A stretch of 64,000 bases of DNA from Pseudomonas brassicacearum (GTDB lineage Bacteria > Pseudomonadota > Gammaproteobacteria > Pseudomonadales > Pseudomonadaceae). How positions within the stretch are numbered: the stretch's first letter is position 1; each line of letters opens with the position of its first letter. Below are positions 15,027-25,183 of this stretch, in pieces. The notes under the pieces are model-generated. The model had not been told where the DNA came from and did no database searches. It was given only the letters and a program-made list of their open reading frames with translations. The DNA is taken from positions 3,038,001 through 3,102,000 of the forward strand of contig NZ_CP045701.2 of assembly GCF_009601685.2 (NCBI RefSeq), written 5' to 3'. Position numbers and translations under genes: made by a program.

Positions 15027-17450
15027 CTACCAACTGATCCGCACGCCGAGATTGCCCGCCACACTGCGCTGCTGATGGCTGTCAAGGTTGTTGCTGTAGT
15101 CCGCGCTGGCGTACACGCTGACCGTAGGCGCCAGGCTCACGATGACGCCGACGCCCAGGTCGCCAGTGGATGCGCGCTGTTGGGTCTCGACCCGCTCGGT
15201 GTCGTCGAAGGTCACCGTATCGGTGCCGGAAAACGTGTGCCAGAGGTTGGCGCGCAGATACGGTTCGACGGGCATGCCGCTGACCTGGTAGCGGCCCTTG
15301 AGGCGAGCACCGAGACGGCCGGTCCAGGCACCGTCGGAATCGAACGCGACCTTGGAGACCCCATCGTTTTGGGTGTCCAGGGAGACCTTCTGGTGGATGA
15401 GCTGGACCTGGGGCTCAAGAACCCAGTCGGCGGTCACCGCGAAGGGATAGCCGGCCTCGGCCGAAACGGTCAGGGCGTGCCCGCGATTGTCGATTTTCAG
15501 GCCGCGTTCGGAGCGGTTGTCGCCGTTCAGTCGGGTGCCCATTATCACGGCGTCGACGTAGCCGCCAGTGGGGGCGGTGAGCGTCCAATAGAGCCCGTAG
15601 CTGTCGCCGTCGAGTTCTATCCTGCCGGCGCGTCGGCCTTTGAAGCCCAGGTTGAAACCATCGACGTCGCCGTTCAATTCGGTATGGCCGACGAAGAAAC
15701 CGATGCGCTGGGTCTGTCCATTGGACAGCGGCGAGCTGTACAGGTCATTGCCCACCTGGAAACCCTTGATCGATCCATCGAACCGCGGTGTTACCGTGCC
15801 GGCCCAGGTTTGATCCAGGTCTTTGCCATAGACCCGGCCCCAACCTGCGCCGAACGCGCCGTTCTCCGTGAGCAAGCGCTGGTCGCCCTGACGGTCATGG
15901 AACGTGCCCAGGGCCATCAAGGTCAGCTGTGCCGCCGCCGGGGGCAGTACCGACCAGGTTGGCACTTCCGGCCGGTACAGAGCAATGGGCGCCGCGCCGG
16001 CTACTGCAGCCGGCAACACAGGCAACGTCGGGCTGGACGCTGCTACCGGTCCGGCGACCACGGTGGAGCGCAGGTACCAGTTGTTTGCATTGCCGCTCAC
16101 GCCGCCCTTGAACAGGCGGTAATCGAACGCGCCGGCCGAGACGGATTGCGCCTGCGAAAAGGCGCCGCTATCACTGACCGCGCCCCCCTGGGCCTGGACC
16201 ACTTCGATGCCGTCCTGGGTCGTCAACGCGCCCGCGCCGCCCAGGTTTGTGACTGCGATGGCGGTGCTGCCGGTGAGTGTCCCGCCACTGACCACCAGTT
16301 TGTCGCTGGGCGAGTCGTCGGCACCCAGTACCGTTTGCAGGCGCAACTGGCCGTTGTTACCGACGTAGTTGCCCTGAACGGTGAGGGTGTCGTTGGTGCG
16401 GGTGTTGCCCTGTGCGAGGTCCACCGCGCCGGCGTTGTTGAGCGTAGCCAACTGACCGACAGTAAAAGGAGCAATGATGCCTTGGGTCGACGTGAGCGTG
16501 CTGCCGGATTCTATGTTGAGCGTCCCGGTAGCGGTGGCGCTGTCACCCAAGGTCAGGGTGTCGTCAAGGTTCAGTTGCGTACCTTGGGTGAGGTCGATCG
16601 TTTCCCAGTTGAGGTAGCGGGCGCCGGTGCTGGAGGTGCTGCCACTGAACGTCAAGACATCCTGGCCCAACCCACCGTTCAGGCTGGGTGTGGTGGCGAG
16701 CAGGCTTTCATCGAGGTTGTTCAACAACGCCGTGTCGCTGCCGTCGCCCATCAAAATAGTCGAGTGGATGAGCCCGCCGCTCCACTGCAACTGGTCGTCG
16801 CCCGCGCTGGCCCGGACCTCGCCGATGATTTCGCCACCGCTGACGGTAATGCTGTCATTGCCGCCGCTGACACTGACATTGCCGCCGATGCGTCCCGCGG
16901 AGAGGATGATGGTGTCCTGGCCAAAACCGGTCACCAGGTTGCCGATGATATTTCCACCGGACATGTCGAAAACATTGTCATCGAGTTTCATGTCGACCCG
17001 GCCGATAGTGCCGCCGGTCATCTTCGCAATGTCGCCGTCTTCGAACGCGTCCACGATGGTCCCGCCGCTCATCAAGAATGTATCAAGGCCATCACCTTGT
17101 GCCAGGGACAGGATCCTGCCGCCATTCATGGTGAAATCGTCGGCTTGCGAACCTTGCTCGACATCACCGTCAATCACGCCGTTGGCATTGATCACGATGC
17201 GGTCGACGCCGGTGCCGAGCGTGACATCGCCGCTAATGACGCCGCTGCCGTTGGCGGGCAGGGTCAGGCTGTTGTCACCCGAAAGGTCCGTCAGCCCGGG
17301 ACTGGTGCCGCTGTCGCAGACATAAGCGTCATCGCCTGCGGTTGGTGTCAGCGTGCAAGCGGCCATGGCGGCCGGGCCGGGTAACAGCAAGGGGGCTGAT
17401 ATCCACACAGCGTTGAACAGCCGATGCAATCCTCTATCGTGCCGAATCAT
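15027..17450 (-). CDS. Type Va autotransporter
   Basis: 807 aa. A signal peptide (residues 1-31, cleavage near PAAMAAC) is followed by a passenger to about residue 480 made of repeats of the form SGG-x-I-x-G-x-V (MSGGTIVDAF, MSGGNIIGNL, VSGGEIIGEV), which should fold as a beta-helix. Residues about 540-807 are the autotransporter barrel, ending in LGVRISW. It should secrete its own passenger to the cell surface, with a likely role in adhesion or biofilm, which is an inference. AGGGA lies 6 nt before the ATG. The barrel is paralogous to the next gene downstream. Confidence 0.9.
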   Translation of the reverse strand: MIRHDRGLHRLFNAVWISAPLLLPGPAAMAACTLTPTAGDDAYVCDSGTSPGLTDLSGDNSLTLPANGSGVISGDVTLGTGVDRIVINANGVIDGDVEQGSQADDFTMNGGRILSLAQGDGLDTFLMSGGTIVDAFEDGDIAKMTGGTIGRVDMKLDDNVFDMSGGNIIGNLVTGFGQDTIILSAGRIGGNVSVSGGNDSITVSGGEIIGEVRASAGDDQLQWSGGLIHSTILMGDGSDTALLNNLDESLLATTPSLNGGLGQDVLTFSGSTSSTGARYLNWETIDLTQGTQLNLDDTLTLGDSATATGTLNIESGSTLTSTQGIIAPFTVGQLATLNNAGAVDLAQGNTRTNDTLTVQGNYVGNNGQLRLQTVLGADDSPSDKLVVSGGTLTGSTAIAVTNLGGAGALTTQDGIEVVQAQGGAVSDSGAFSQAQSVSAGAFDYRLFKGGVSGNANNWYLRSTVVAGPVAASSPTLPVLPAAVAGAAPIALYRPEVPTWSVLPPAAAQLTLMALGTFHDRQGDQRLLTENGAFGAGWGRVYGKDLDQTWAGTVTPRFDGSIKGFQVGNDLYSSPLSNGQTQRIGFFVGHTELNGDVDGFNLGFKGRRAGRIELDGDSYGLYWTLTAPTGGYVDAVIMGTRLNGDNRSERGLKIDNRGHALTVSAEAGYPFAVTADWVLEPQVQLIHQKVSLDTQNDGVSKVAFDSDGAWTGRLGARLKGRYQVSGMPVEPYLRANLWHTFSGTDTVTFDDTERVETQQRASTGDLGVGVIVSLAPTVSVYASADYSNNLDSHQQRSVAGNLGVRISW

Positions 17451-17629
17451 GTGCTATCCCTCTGCATCGGCATCTCGCAAATGCCGGTTTCAGCATCGGT
17501 TGCACGACAGATGGCACACAGGGCCTGGCAACGCTCGCTGTATGGGATGGCACCCTAGCAATGAACAGCGGGTGTCGCTACTGTCAGAACTTACAGGTCC
17601 GCGCGCAGAAAGAGCAGAAAAGGCCCGCT

Positions 17630-18430
17630 CTACAAATGCACTTCCACCGAAAGCGGCAGGTGGTCGCTCAGGTGCGTCCAGGGTTTGTTGCCCAGGATTT
17701 GCGGGGCGTGGCTGCTGGCGTTGCGCAGGTAAATACGGTCCAGGCGCAACAGCGGGAAGCGGGCCGGATAGGTCCTGGCGGGCCGACCGTGGTGGTGCTC
17801 GAAGGCTTCATGCAGGTAGCCACGGCGGGCGAGGGCGAGGTTGCCACGCAGTTGCCAGTCGTTGAAGTCGCCAGCGATGATCACCGGAGCGTCCTCGGGC
17901 AGCGAGTCGAGCAATTGGCAGAGCAGTTTGAGCTGTAATTGGCGATGGCTTTCCAGAAGACTCAGGTGCACGCAGATCCCGTGGACTTCGGCGTGGCCGG
18001 GCACATCCAGCACACAATGCAACAATCCGCGCCGCTCCGGGCCGGTGATGGACACGTCGAGATTGCGATACTGGCGAATCGGGTATTTGGAGAGCAGGGC
18101 ATTGCCATGGTGACCATCGGGATAGACCGCATTGCGACCATAGGCGAAGTCGCTCCACATGCTGTCTGCGAGGAATTCGTACTGGGAGGTCTGGGGCCAG
18201 TTGTCGTAGCGTGACGCGTGTCTGTCATGTTCGCCCAGCACCTCTTGCAGGAACACCAGGTCAGCCCCGGTACTGCGTACCGCTTCGCGCAATTCGGGCA
18301 GGATGAAGCGACGGTTGAGGGCGGTGAAACCCTTATGGGTATTGACCGTCAGGATCCGCAGCCGATGAACCGCCGCAGGCAGCTCCGATGGCATTGGTTC
18401 GACGGCCCGCCAATCGGGATCTTGAGTCAC
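17630..18430 (-). CDS. Endonuclease/exonuclease/phosphatase (EEP) family protein
   Basis: 266 aa, the whole length being one EEP domain. Visible motifs are LTVNTHKGF, the metal-binding glutamate in [26 protein letters not shown] and the catalytic LSDHLPL. Members hydrolyse phosphodiesters in nucleic acids, lipids or inositol phosphates, and the substrate here is unknown. Translation should begin at the GTG at 18428-18430, decided by a full AGGAGG sequence 4 nt before it. It is the last of a leftward run after a PIG-L deacetylase, from which it is separated by a REP pair. Confidence 0.88.
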   Translation of the reverse strand: MTQDPDWRAVEPMPSELPAAVHRLRILTVNTHKGFTALNRRFILPELREAVRSTGADLVFLQEVLGEHDRHASRYDNWPQTSQYEFLADSMWSDFAYGRNAVYPDGHHGNALLSKYPIRQYRNLDVSITGPERRGLLHCVLDVPGHAEVHGICVHLSLLESHRQLQLKLLCQLLDSLPEDAPVIIAGDFNDWQLRGNLALARRGYLHEAFEHHHGRPARTYPARFPLLRLDRIYLRNASSHAPQILGNKPWTHLSDHLPLSVEVHL

Positions 18431-18512
18431 GTTCCCTCCTGAATCAGACGTACCTGTTCATGCGACTGACCCAAGGCGCCGGCAGTTCCGGATTTTTCAT
18501 GGTCTTGCCGAT

Positions 18513-18612
18513 CGCTATCGCGAGCAAGCTTGTTCCCATATTGGATTTGCGGGGTATGCAACATCTGTGTACGCCACCAGACCCTGTGGGAGCGAGCTTG
18601 CTCGCGATAGCG
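18513..18612. repeat. REP-type inverted pair
   Basis: Arms CGCTATCGCGAGCAAGC (from 18513) and GCTTGCTCGCGATAGCG (to 18612) are inverted copies about 45 nt apart. The left arm has one mismatch in the GGGAGC core. It lies between the PIG-L and EEP genes. Confidence 0.8.
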
Positions 18613-18646
18613 GTGTACCTGAACCACCGCCATCACAGGTGCATGT

Positions 18647-19411
18647 TCAGATGAAGACAATCTCATACGGCATGCCCATCCGATCCAGGATGACCCGGGG
18701 CACCAGCGGGGCGATGCCGCTCGCCGGTTCGCCATTGAGTTGGCTGACGTAAGCGTACATGGCGTGACGCTTGCGGGCGGTGGTCCAGACGTCGAGGCGC
18801 AGTTTGCGGGCCCGGTGCCAGGGGATCTTGTTTTGCTCGCGGACCGGCCAGTGCCAGGCCCACACCGGCAGTTCGTTGAACGCCACCCCGGTCCTGTCGG
18901 CGGCCAGGGCCCCGGCGCGCCCGACGGTGTCGTGGTCGCTGTCGCCATCCTGGCGCCAGGTGCTGAACACCACGTCACCGGGGCGCAGGTGACGTGCAAT
19001 AAAGTCGGCCAGCTCGGCTTCGCGTTCGGCCAGGGCCTTTTCCGGGAAGCCACCGCGCACCCATTGCAGGCCATGGGCGGCTATGCCCAGGCGATGCAGG
19101 GCGTCCACGCTTTCCTGCGGGTGAGGGCGGTGTGTACGCAGGCGCTCATCGGCCCACAACGGTGAGCCGGGGTGGGCCAGGGCTCCATCGGTGACCGAGA
19201 TCAGCAACATGGGTTGGTCCAGGTTGCTCAGCAACTGCAGCAGCCCGCCGCAGGCCCCGACCTCATCGCCCGGATGCGGGGCGAGGATGACGGCGCGGGC
19301 GCCGGCGGGAATGAGCGTTTGGGTACTGATGATCGGAATATCGGCCAGTTGCGCAGCACTGTTCCATATCTGCGGATGCTGCCGGCCGGGCAAGCGAGAG
19401 GCGGGTTTCAT
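18647..19411 (-). CDS. PIG-L/LmbE family deacetylase
   Basis: 254 aa. The zinc-binding signature reads APHPGDEVGACGG (usually HPDDE), with a second region WRQDGDSDHDTVGRA supplying the later histidine. PIG-L enzymes remove N-acetyl groups from sugar conjugates. I chose the ATG at 19411 (MKPASRL) because AAGGA is 8 nt upstream; the ATG at 19420 touches that sequence. It lies downstream of glgX with a 249-nt gap. It may be unrelated to the trehalose genes. Substrate unknown. Confidence 0.88.
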   Translation of the reverse strand: MKPASRLPGRQHPQIWNSAAQLADIPIISTQTLIPAGARAVILAPHPGDEVGACGGLLQLLSNLDQPMLLISVTDGALAHPGSPLWADERLRTHRPHPQESVDALHRLGIAAHGLQWVRGGFPEKALAEREAELADFIARHLRPGDVVFSTWRQDGDSDHDTVGRAGALAADRTGVAFNELPVWAWHWPVREQNKIPWHRARKLRLDVWTTARKRHAMYAYVSQLNGEPASGIAPLVPRVILDRMGMPYEIVFI

Positions 19412-19660
19412 GAGAGACATCCTTGTTTGTATTCAATCTTTCAGCCATGTACCGGGCCTACTGTCCGATGACGCCCGCGTGGGCATGGCTGCGATTCACA
19501 GCGCTCCGAATCCTGGAGACTATCGCATGCGAAGTATTGACCATGTCGGCCGATTCGTCTCGTGACATGAGTGTCTGAACTGCATTTTTTTCTTCAAACT
19601 GGACGGTGAATATCGAAAACCGCGTCCTTGCGGTCCTCATGGTTGTCTACCGCGGGTGCT

Positions 19661-21820
19661 TCATTCTTCTTCTTCGCGTTGCAGCTCGAACAGCAGCAGC
19701 GAGCGCCCGGTGACGGAGTATTCGGAATCGAAATCGAAGCGCTCCTGGCCACGAACGGTCGGTTGGTTGGTGTCGACCATGCAGGTCCAGAAACTGCCCT
19801 CGGGGACTTCCGGCAAGCGGAAGTTGACGATGTCGTGGTGCGCGTTGACCACCAGCAGCAGCGTCGCATCGCCGGCCTTGCGCCGAATGCCGGTTTCCTG
19901 GGCGCGACCGTCCATCAGCATGCCCAGGCAACGACCATGGCTGTCCTGCCATTGTTCAATGGTCATTTCGCTGCCGTCGGGGGCCAGCCAGGTCACGTCC
20001 TTGACGCCGATGTCCTCATTGTAGTTACCCACCAGGAACCGCCCGCGCCGCAGGATCGGATAGGTCAGGCGCAACTTGATCAGGCGCTTGACGAACTTGA
20101 GCAGCGTCGCGCCATCTTCGCTCAGGTCCCAATTGACCCAGCCGATCTCGCTGTCCTGGCAATAGGCGTTGTTATTGCCATGCTGGGTGCGGGCAAATTC
20201 GTCGCCGGCGACGATCATCGGCGTGCCTTGGGCCAGCAACAGGGTGGCGAAGAAGTTGCGCATCTGTCGATGGCGCAGGGCGTTGATCTCTGGATCGTCG
20301 GTCGGCCCTTCGACGCCATGGTTCCAGGACAGGTTGTTATTGCTGCCGTCCTGGTTGTTCTCGTCGTTGGCCTCGTTGTGCTTGTCGTTGTACGACACCA
20401 GGTCATGCAGGGTGAAACCGTCATGGGCGGTGACGAAGTTCAACGAGGCGTACGGACGCCGGCCACGCTGGTTGAACATCTCGCCCGAGGCCGTCATTCG
20501 GCTGGCGAAATCAGCGAGCTGGCCATCGTCGCCCTTCCAGAAGGCGCGCACCGTGTCGCGGAACTTGTCGTTCCACTCGACCCAGCCCGGCGGAAAGCGT
20601 CCCACCTGGTAGCCCCCGGGGCCACAGTCCCAAGGTTCGGCGATCATTTTCACCTGGCGCAGCACCGGGTCCTGGCGACAGGCCACCAGGAAGCTGTGGC
20701 GCTCGTCGAAGCCATCATGGTAACGGCCCAGGATGGTCGCCAGGTCGAAGCGGAAGCCATCGACGTGCATCTCCGTGGCCCAATAGCGCAGGGAGTCGGT
20801 GACCATTTGCAGAACGCAAGGATGGCTCAGGTCCAGGGTATTGCCAGTGCCGGAATCGTTGATGTAGTAGCGTTTGTCGTCGGGCATCAGCCGGTAGTAC
20901 GAGGCGTTATCGATGCCGCGCATGGACAGGGTGGGGCCTTGTTCGTTGCCTTCGGCGGTGTGGTTGTAGACCACGTCGAGGATGACTTCCAGGTTGGCCT
21001 CGTGCAGGTGGGCGACCATCTCCTTGAACTCGGCGATCTTGCCACTGGCCAGGTAGCGTGGGTCCGGGGCGAAGAAGGCGATGCTGTTGTAACCCCAGTA
21101 GTTGGTCATGCCTTTGTGCAGCAGGTGCTGGTCGTTGACGAAGGCATGGATGGGCAGCAGTTCCACCGAAGAGACACCCAGCTTGCGGATATGCTCCAGC
21201 ACATCGTCGACCATCAGCCCGGCGAACGTACCGCGCAGATTTTCGGGCACCGAAGGGTGACGCATGGTGAGGCCGCGCACGTGGGTCTCATACAGGATGG
21301 TCTTGTCCCAGGGGACGCTGACGCGATGGTCGTGGCCCCAGGTGTGCGCAGGGTCGATGACCTTGCACTTGGGGACGAACGGGGCACTGTCGCGCTCATC
21401 GAAACTGAGATCGCCATCGGGATGGCCGATGGTGTAGCCGAACAGGGCTTCGGACCACTTCAACTGGCCGACCAGTTGCTTGGCATACGGGTCGATCAGC
21501 AGCTTGTTCGGGTTGAAACGGTGGCCGTTCGCCGGGTCGTATGGGCCGTAGACCCGGTAGCCATAGATCAAGCCCGGGTGGGCATCGGGCAGATAGCCGT
21601 GGTAAATCTCGTCGGTGTATTCCGGCAGCTCGATGCGTTCGAGCTCGACTTCGCCGGCATCATCGAAAATGCACAGTTCGACCTTGGTGGCATTGGCTGA
21701 AAACAGCGCGAAATTGACCCCGAGGCCATCCCAGGTTGCACCCAGTGGAAAAGGCAGCCCCTCACGAATCCGCGAAGCCTCGACAACGGGCGGCGGCGTG
21801 GTTTTTTTTGGACGGCTCAT
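19661..21820 (-). CDS. glgX: Glycogen debranching enzyme GlgX (isoamylase type)
   Basis: 719 aa, GH13 family. An N-terminal CBM48-like domain (GATWDGLGVNFALFSANAT) precedes the barrel with DVVYNHTAEGN, the nucleophile FRFDLATILGR, the acid/base AEPWDCGPGG and the region IV NFVTAHDGFTL. It hydrolyses alpha-1,6 branches of limit dextrins. The start at 21820 (MSRPKKT) is set by AGGAG 7 nt upstream; the frame extends further without support. It is the distal gene of the glgA-treZ-malQ-treY-DUF2934 run, with a 232-nt gap that holds a REP element, so it may be expressed partly on its own. Confidence 0.96.
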   Translation of the reverse strand: MSRPKKTTPPPVVEASRIREGLPFPLGATWDGLGVNFALFSANATKVELCIFDDAGEVELERIELPEYTDEIYHGYLPDAHPGLIYGYRVYGPYDPANGHRFNPNKLLIDPYAKQLVGQLKWSEALFGYTIGHPDGDLSFDERDSAPFVPKCKVIDPAHTWGHDHRVSVPWDKTILYETHVRGLTMRHPSVPENLRGTFAGLMVDDVLEHIRKLGVSSVELLPIHAFVNDQHLLHKGMTNYWGYNSIAFFAPDPRYLASGKIAEFKEMVAHLHEANLEVILDVVYNHTAEGNEQGPTLSMRGIDNASYYRLMPDDKRYYINDSGTGNTLDLSHPCVLQMVTDSLRYWATEMHVDGFRFDLATILGRYHDGFDERHSFLVACRQDPVLRQVKMIAEPWDCGPGGYQVGRFPPGWVEWNDKFRDTVRAFWKGDDGQLADFASRMTASGEMFNQRGRRPYASLNFVTAHDGFTLHDLVSYNDKHNEANDENNQDGSNNNLSWNHGVEGPTDDPEINALRHRQMRNFFATLLLAQGTPMIVAGDEFARTQHGNNNAYCQDSEIGWVNWDLSEDGATLLKFVKRLIKLRLTYPILRRGRFLVGNYNEDIGVKDVTWLAPDGSEMTIEQWQDSHGRCLGMLMDGRAQETGIRRKAGDATLLLVVNAHHDIVNFRLPEVPEGSFWTCMVDTNQPTVRGQERFDFDSEYSVTGRSLLLFELQREEEE

Positions 21821-21937
21821 AGTTGCTCCTGCAAAAGACAGACAGATACAGCGATGCGGTTCACTTGGGATGGATGGCTCCACCCTTTACCTGCGGCGTG
21901 GGGATTTATCCCCGCGATGTGGGACAAAGTTGCGTCT

Positions 21938-22025
21938 CTGTGGGAGCAAGGCCTGCCCGCAATGAAGTGATGCGCTCTTGCAAGCAATCGAGGCACCTGT
22001 TTCGCGAGCAAGCCTTGCTCCCACC
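21938..22025. repeat. Degenerate REP-type inverted pair
   Basis: CTGTGGGAGCAAGGC (21938) and GCCTTGCTCCCA (to 22023) face each other, with a second imperfect pair inside. It fills the gap between the DUF2934 gene and glgX. Confidence 0.65.
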
Positions 22026-22052
22026 TGGCGAGGAGACCGATAGGGAGATGAC

Positions 22053-22376
22053 TCAAACCGCCGGCGGCTTGCGTGTGGCCCGCGGCTTCTTGTCTGCGCT
22101 GGTCGCAGCAGCTTTGGCTGCAGGTTTGGCCTTGGGCGTGGTGGTTTTTGCCGCAGGCTTGGCCGTGGTGCTCTTGGCGGCAGCAGGCTTGGCGCCATCG
22201 GTTTTGCTGGCCGCTGGTTTGCTCGCCGCCTTGGGCGGCTTGCTGGGTGCCAGTGCTTCGGCTTCGGCCAGTTTGCGCGCCATCTCCCAATGGCGTTTCT
22301 CCTGCCCGCCGGGTTTACCCTCGGACTCCCAGATCTGATAGGCGAATTCGCGAATGCGTTTATCGTCGGTACTCAT
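22053..22376 (-). CDS. DUF2934 domain protein
   Basis: 107 aa. Residues 1-42 are a DUF2934 module (IREFAYQIWESEGKPGGQEKR) and the remainder is a low-complexity Ala/Lys/Pro tail resembling histone H1-like or linker sequences. Function is unknown; DUF2934 proteins are common next to trehalose and glycogen genes in pseudomonads, from general knowledge. GGAG lies 8 nt before the ATG. It starts 20 nt after treY and is clearly part of that operon. Confidence 0.85.
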   Translation of the reverse strand: MSTDDKRIREFAYQIWESEGKPGGQEKRHWEMARKLAEAEALAPSKPPKAASKPAASKTDGAKPAAAKSTTAKPAAKTTTPKAKPAAKAAATSADKKPRATRKPPAV

Positions 22377-22396
22377 CGCAGTGCTCCTGATTCAAC

Positions 22397-25183
22397 TCAA
22401 GGTTGGATAAAGACATTGACCGGGAAATCCCCCAGTGCGGTGCTGATCAGCAGCTCCCCTTGGGGTGTGACTGTTGCGCTTGAAAAAAGTCCCTTCAGTT
22501 TTTCATCCTCGGCGGCGAACGGTAACAACACACGGGTATCGCCCCAATCCGACGCAGCCACCAGCGGCACGGCACTGTTTTCCAGCAACGGCGCCGCATG
22601 GACAGGTACAACAATGATCGCCCGTTGTTGCGAGTCTTCACGCATGAAGGCCAGGACCCGTTGGGCCTGCTCGCCGAGCACTTGCAGCGGCTGGTAGCGA
22701 CCCTGGCGCCATAGCAGCGGATACTCGGCGCGCATGGCCAGCGTCCCGGCGATCAATGCCTGTTTGACGCGGCCGTCCCGCCAATCGCGGATCAGCGCGG
22801 CTGGGCTGTTGTCGGCGCCCATCGCCTCGCGGCGTGCCTGGAAATCCACTGGGCGGCGGTTGTCAGGGTCCACCAGGCTGAAATCCCAGAACTCGTTGCC
22901 TTGGTAAAGGTCCGGTACGCCGGGTACGGTCATGCGCAGCAAGGTTTGCGCCAGACTGTTGAGAGCGCCCGCCGGAGCGATGGCCTGGACCGCCTCGGCA
23001 ATGGCGCTGCGCAAGGGCAACCCTTCATCACCCAGCAGTAACCGTTCGAGGAACATCTGGGTGGCCTGCTCATAAGCGTCGTTGACCGCGGCCCAGCTGC
23101 TTTGCAGTTTAGCTTCACGCAGAGCCTTGCGTTGCCATTGCCACAGGCGCTCGTTATATGCAGCCAGGGCCTGGTGGTCCTGGAGGTCGAGGTCCAGGGG
23201 CCAGCTGCCGAGCAGGGCCTGGTACAGAATCAGTTCATCACCGACCGAGGGCGCCGCCGGATCGCTGTGCAGCGACGGCGAGAGGATGCGCCATTGCTCC
23301 ACGCAGGCGGTGTACCAGTCGGCCCGCTCGCTGAGCACCGCCAGTCTGGCGCGAGTGTCTTCGCCACGTTTGTGATCGTGGGTGGCGGTGGTGATCAGGT
23401 TGTCGGGAAAATGTTCGAGTCGCTCAAGGCACGCGTGGTGGAACGCCTGGGGTGGGGCGCTGAAGCGCTCGGTGTTATAGCCCACGTCATTGCGCGACAG
23501 CAGCACGGCCGAGCGATACAACGCGGTGTCCTCCACCGCTTTGGCAGCGGTCGGCGAGGTCAGTTGCTGGAAACGCACGCAGGCATGGCGCAGGCGTTTG
23601 CGCTGGTTGCCGCGCGGGCGTTGCCGCCAGGGCATCCCACCGAGCCAGTCGGCCAGGCAATCGAGCACCGGCCAGTCGGCTTCGCTGAGGGTTTGCCGGG
23701 CACCTTCCAGGGCCTGGTTGAAAAAGACCTCGTCTTCGGCGGAGCGCCCCAGCGGCGTGATGTAGGTGCGATACACCGGGAAATGCACGATCAGCTCCTG
23801 CAAGGCCCGCCGGATCGCGCCCAGGGTCAGGTCGCGGGTCATCACATCGTCCCGGGCCACTTGCAGCAGGGCTTGGGCGACGCTTTCGAAGTCTCCGGCC
23901 AGGGAGCCATTGAGAATCTGCTGGCGGGCCAGGCGGGCTTCTTCGATGAAGTGCGCGGGCCGCTCACTGTGCCGGCTCCAGAATTCGGCGAGGGTGGCGG
24001 CGCCGGCCGGGTCGTGCTGGAGCAGCGAGACCTGGTTCATGAATTCGTAACCGGTGCTGCCATCGATGTTCCAGTCGCGCCGCAAGGTCTCGCCATCGCC
24101 AAGGATCTTCTCGATGAAAATCGGCAGGTGCCGCGACGGCGACAGCGAATCGACGCGCCTGCGCAATTTGCGGCAGTAACCGCGAGGAGCGGCAAGGCCG
24201 TCGATGTGATCGATCCGCAGGCCGTCCACCAGTCCTTCGCCGATCAATTGGAAAATCTTGGCATGGGTCGCCTCGAATACCGCCGGACGCTCGACCCGCA
24301 GCCCGCCCAGTTCATTGACATCGAAAAAGCGCCGCCAGTTGATGTCGTCCGCTGCGGTGCGCCAGCTGGCGAGCCGGTAGCTCTGGCGCTCGAGCAATTG
24401 ATGCAGGCGCTCGAAGCCCTGGGGCTGGGTAGAGTCGTAGCCGGCCAGGTTGTCTTCGATGGCGGCGAGGATGCCCGCTTGTGTCGCCAGGTCCTGCAAC
24501 TCTTTTTGCAACGGGCGAGCGAGGGTGTGGGCGTCGGTCTGGTAATTGAGCGTGGTGAAGCGCTCGGCCAGGGCCTTGAGCGATTCGGTTTGCTCGGCGG
24601 GCAAGGTTTCGGTGGGTTTGAGCAATTCGCCGTAGAGCATCGGGCAAATCGGGAAGCGGTGTTCGTAATGCTCGACGTAGAAGCTGCCTTGGCTGGCATC
24701 GAAGCGCAGTTGCAAGGTGCCTTCCTGCAACGCCACGCCGTAGTCGCTACCCAGGAACGGCAGCAACAACTGCCCCTCCATCAGTGGGTCGGGGGAGTGC
24801 CACTGGATGTCGAAGAACTCACCGTAGGGGCTCAGGCGTCCCCATTCCAGCAAGTCCAGCCACCAGGGATTGTCATTGCCGCCGACGGCCATGTGGTTGG
24901 ACACGATGTCGAGGATCAGGCCCATCCGATGCTCGCGCAAGGTCGCGACCAGACGCTTGAGCGCGGCTTCGCCGCCCAGTTCGGGGTTGACCAGGGTGGG
25001 GTCGACGACATCGTAGCCGTGCATGGACCCGGCCCGGGCCTTGAGCAGCGGCGAGGCATACAGGTGGCTGATGCCCAGCGAGGCAAAGTACGGCACCTGG
25101 GGGATGGCATCGTCCAGGGTGAAGCCTTTATGAAACTGCAGGCGCAATGTTGCCCGCAGGGGTTGGATCAACGTCTGTTTCAT
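22397..25183 (-). CDS. treY: Malto-oligosyltrehalose synthase TreY
   Basis: 928 aa, GH13. It isomerises the reducing-end alpha-1,4 bond of maltodextrins to the alpha-1,1 bond of trehalose. Motifs: DIVSNHMAVGG (region I), LRIDHIDGLAAPRGY with the nucleophile aspartate, FIEKILGDGE with the acid/base glutamate, and TATHDHKRGED. The length is typical. Its ATG overlaps the malQ stop by 4 nt (ATGA), implying coupling. Together with TreZ it makes free trehalose, a compatible solute and desiccation protectant. Confidence 0.96.
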   Translation of the reverse strand: MKQTLIQPLRATLRLQFHKGFTLDDAIPQVPYFASLGISHLYASPLLKARAGSMHGYDVVDPTLVNPELGGEAALKRLVATLREHRMGLILDIVSNHMAVGGNDNPWWLDLLEWGRLSPYGEFFDIQWHSPDPLMEGQLLLPFLGSDYGVALQEGTLQLRFDASQGSFYVEHYEHRFPICPMLYGELLKPTETLPAEQTESLKALAERFTTLNYQTDAHTLARPLQKELQDLATQAGILAAIEDNLAGYDSTQPQGFERLHQLLERQSYRLASWRTAADDINWRRFFDVNELGGLRVERPAVFEATHAKIFQLIGEGLVDGLRIDHIDGLAAPRGYCRKLRRRVDSLSPSRHLPIFIEKILGDGETLRRDWNIDGSTGYEFMNQVSLLQHDPAGAATLAEFWSRHSERPAHFIEEARLARQQILNGSLAGDFESVAQALLQVARDDVMTRDLTLGAIRRALQELIVHFPVYRTYITPLGRSAEDEVFFNQALEGARQTLSEADWPVLDCLADWLGGMPWRQRPRGNQRKRLRHACVRFQQLTSPTAAKAVEDTALYRSAVLLSRNDVGYNTERFSAPPQAFHHACLERLEHFPDNLITTATHDHKRGEDTRARLAVLSERADWYTACVEQWRILSPSLHSDPAAPSVGDELILYQALLGSWPLDLDLQDHQALAAYNERLWQWQRKALREAKLQSSWAAVNDAYEQATQMFLERLLLGDEGLPLRSAIAEAVQAIAPAGALNSLAQTLLRMTVPGVPDLYQGNEFWDFSLVDPDNRRPVDFQARREAMGADNSPAALIRDWRDGRVKQALIAGTLAMRAEYPLLWRQGRYQPLQVLGEQAQRVLAFMREDSQQRAIIVVPVHAAPLLENSAVPLVAASDWGDTRVLLPFAAEDEKLKGLFSSATVTPQGELLISTALGDFPVNVFIQP

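Noticed and set aside
14976..17384. 802-aa open frame on the plus strand opposite the autotransporter gene
   Set aside because: It mirrors the coding frame of a well-supported autotransporter. It has no ribosome-binding site or recognisable domain; long antisense frames are common in GC-rich DNA.
19628..21700. 690-aa plus-strand frame opposite glgX
   Set aside because: Shadow of glgX, with a composition typical of antisense translation and no family motif.
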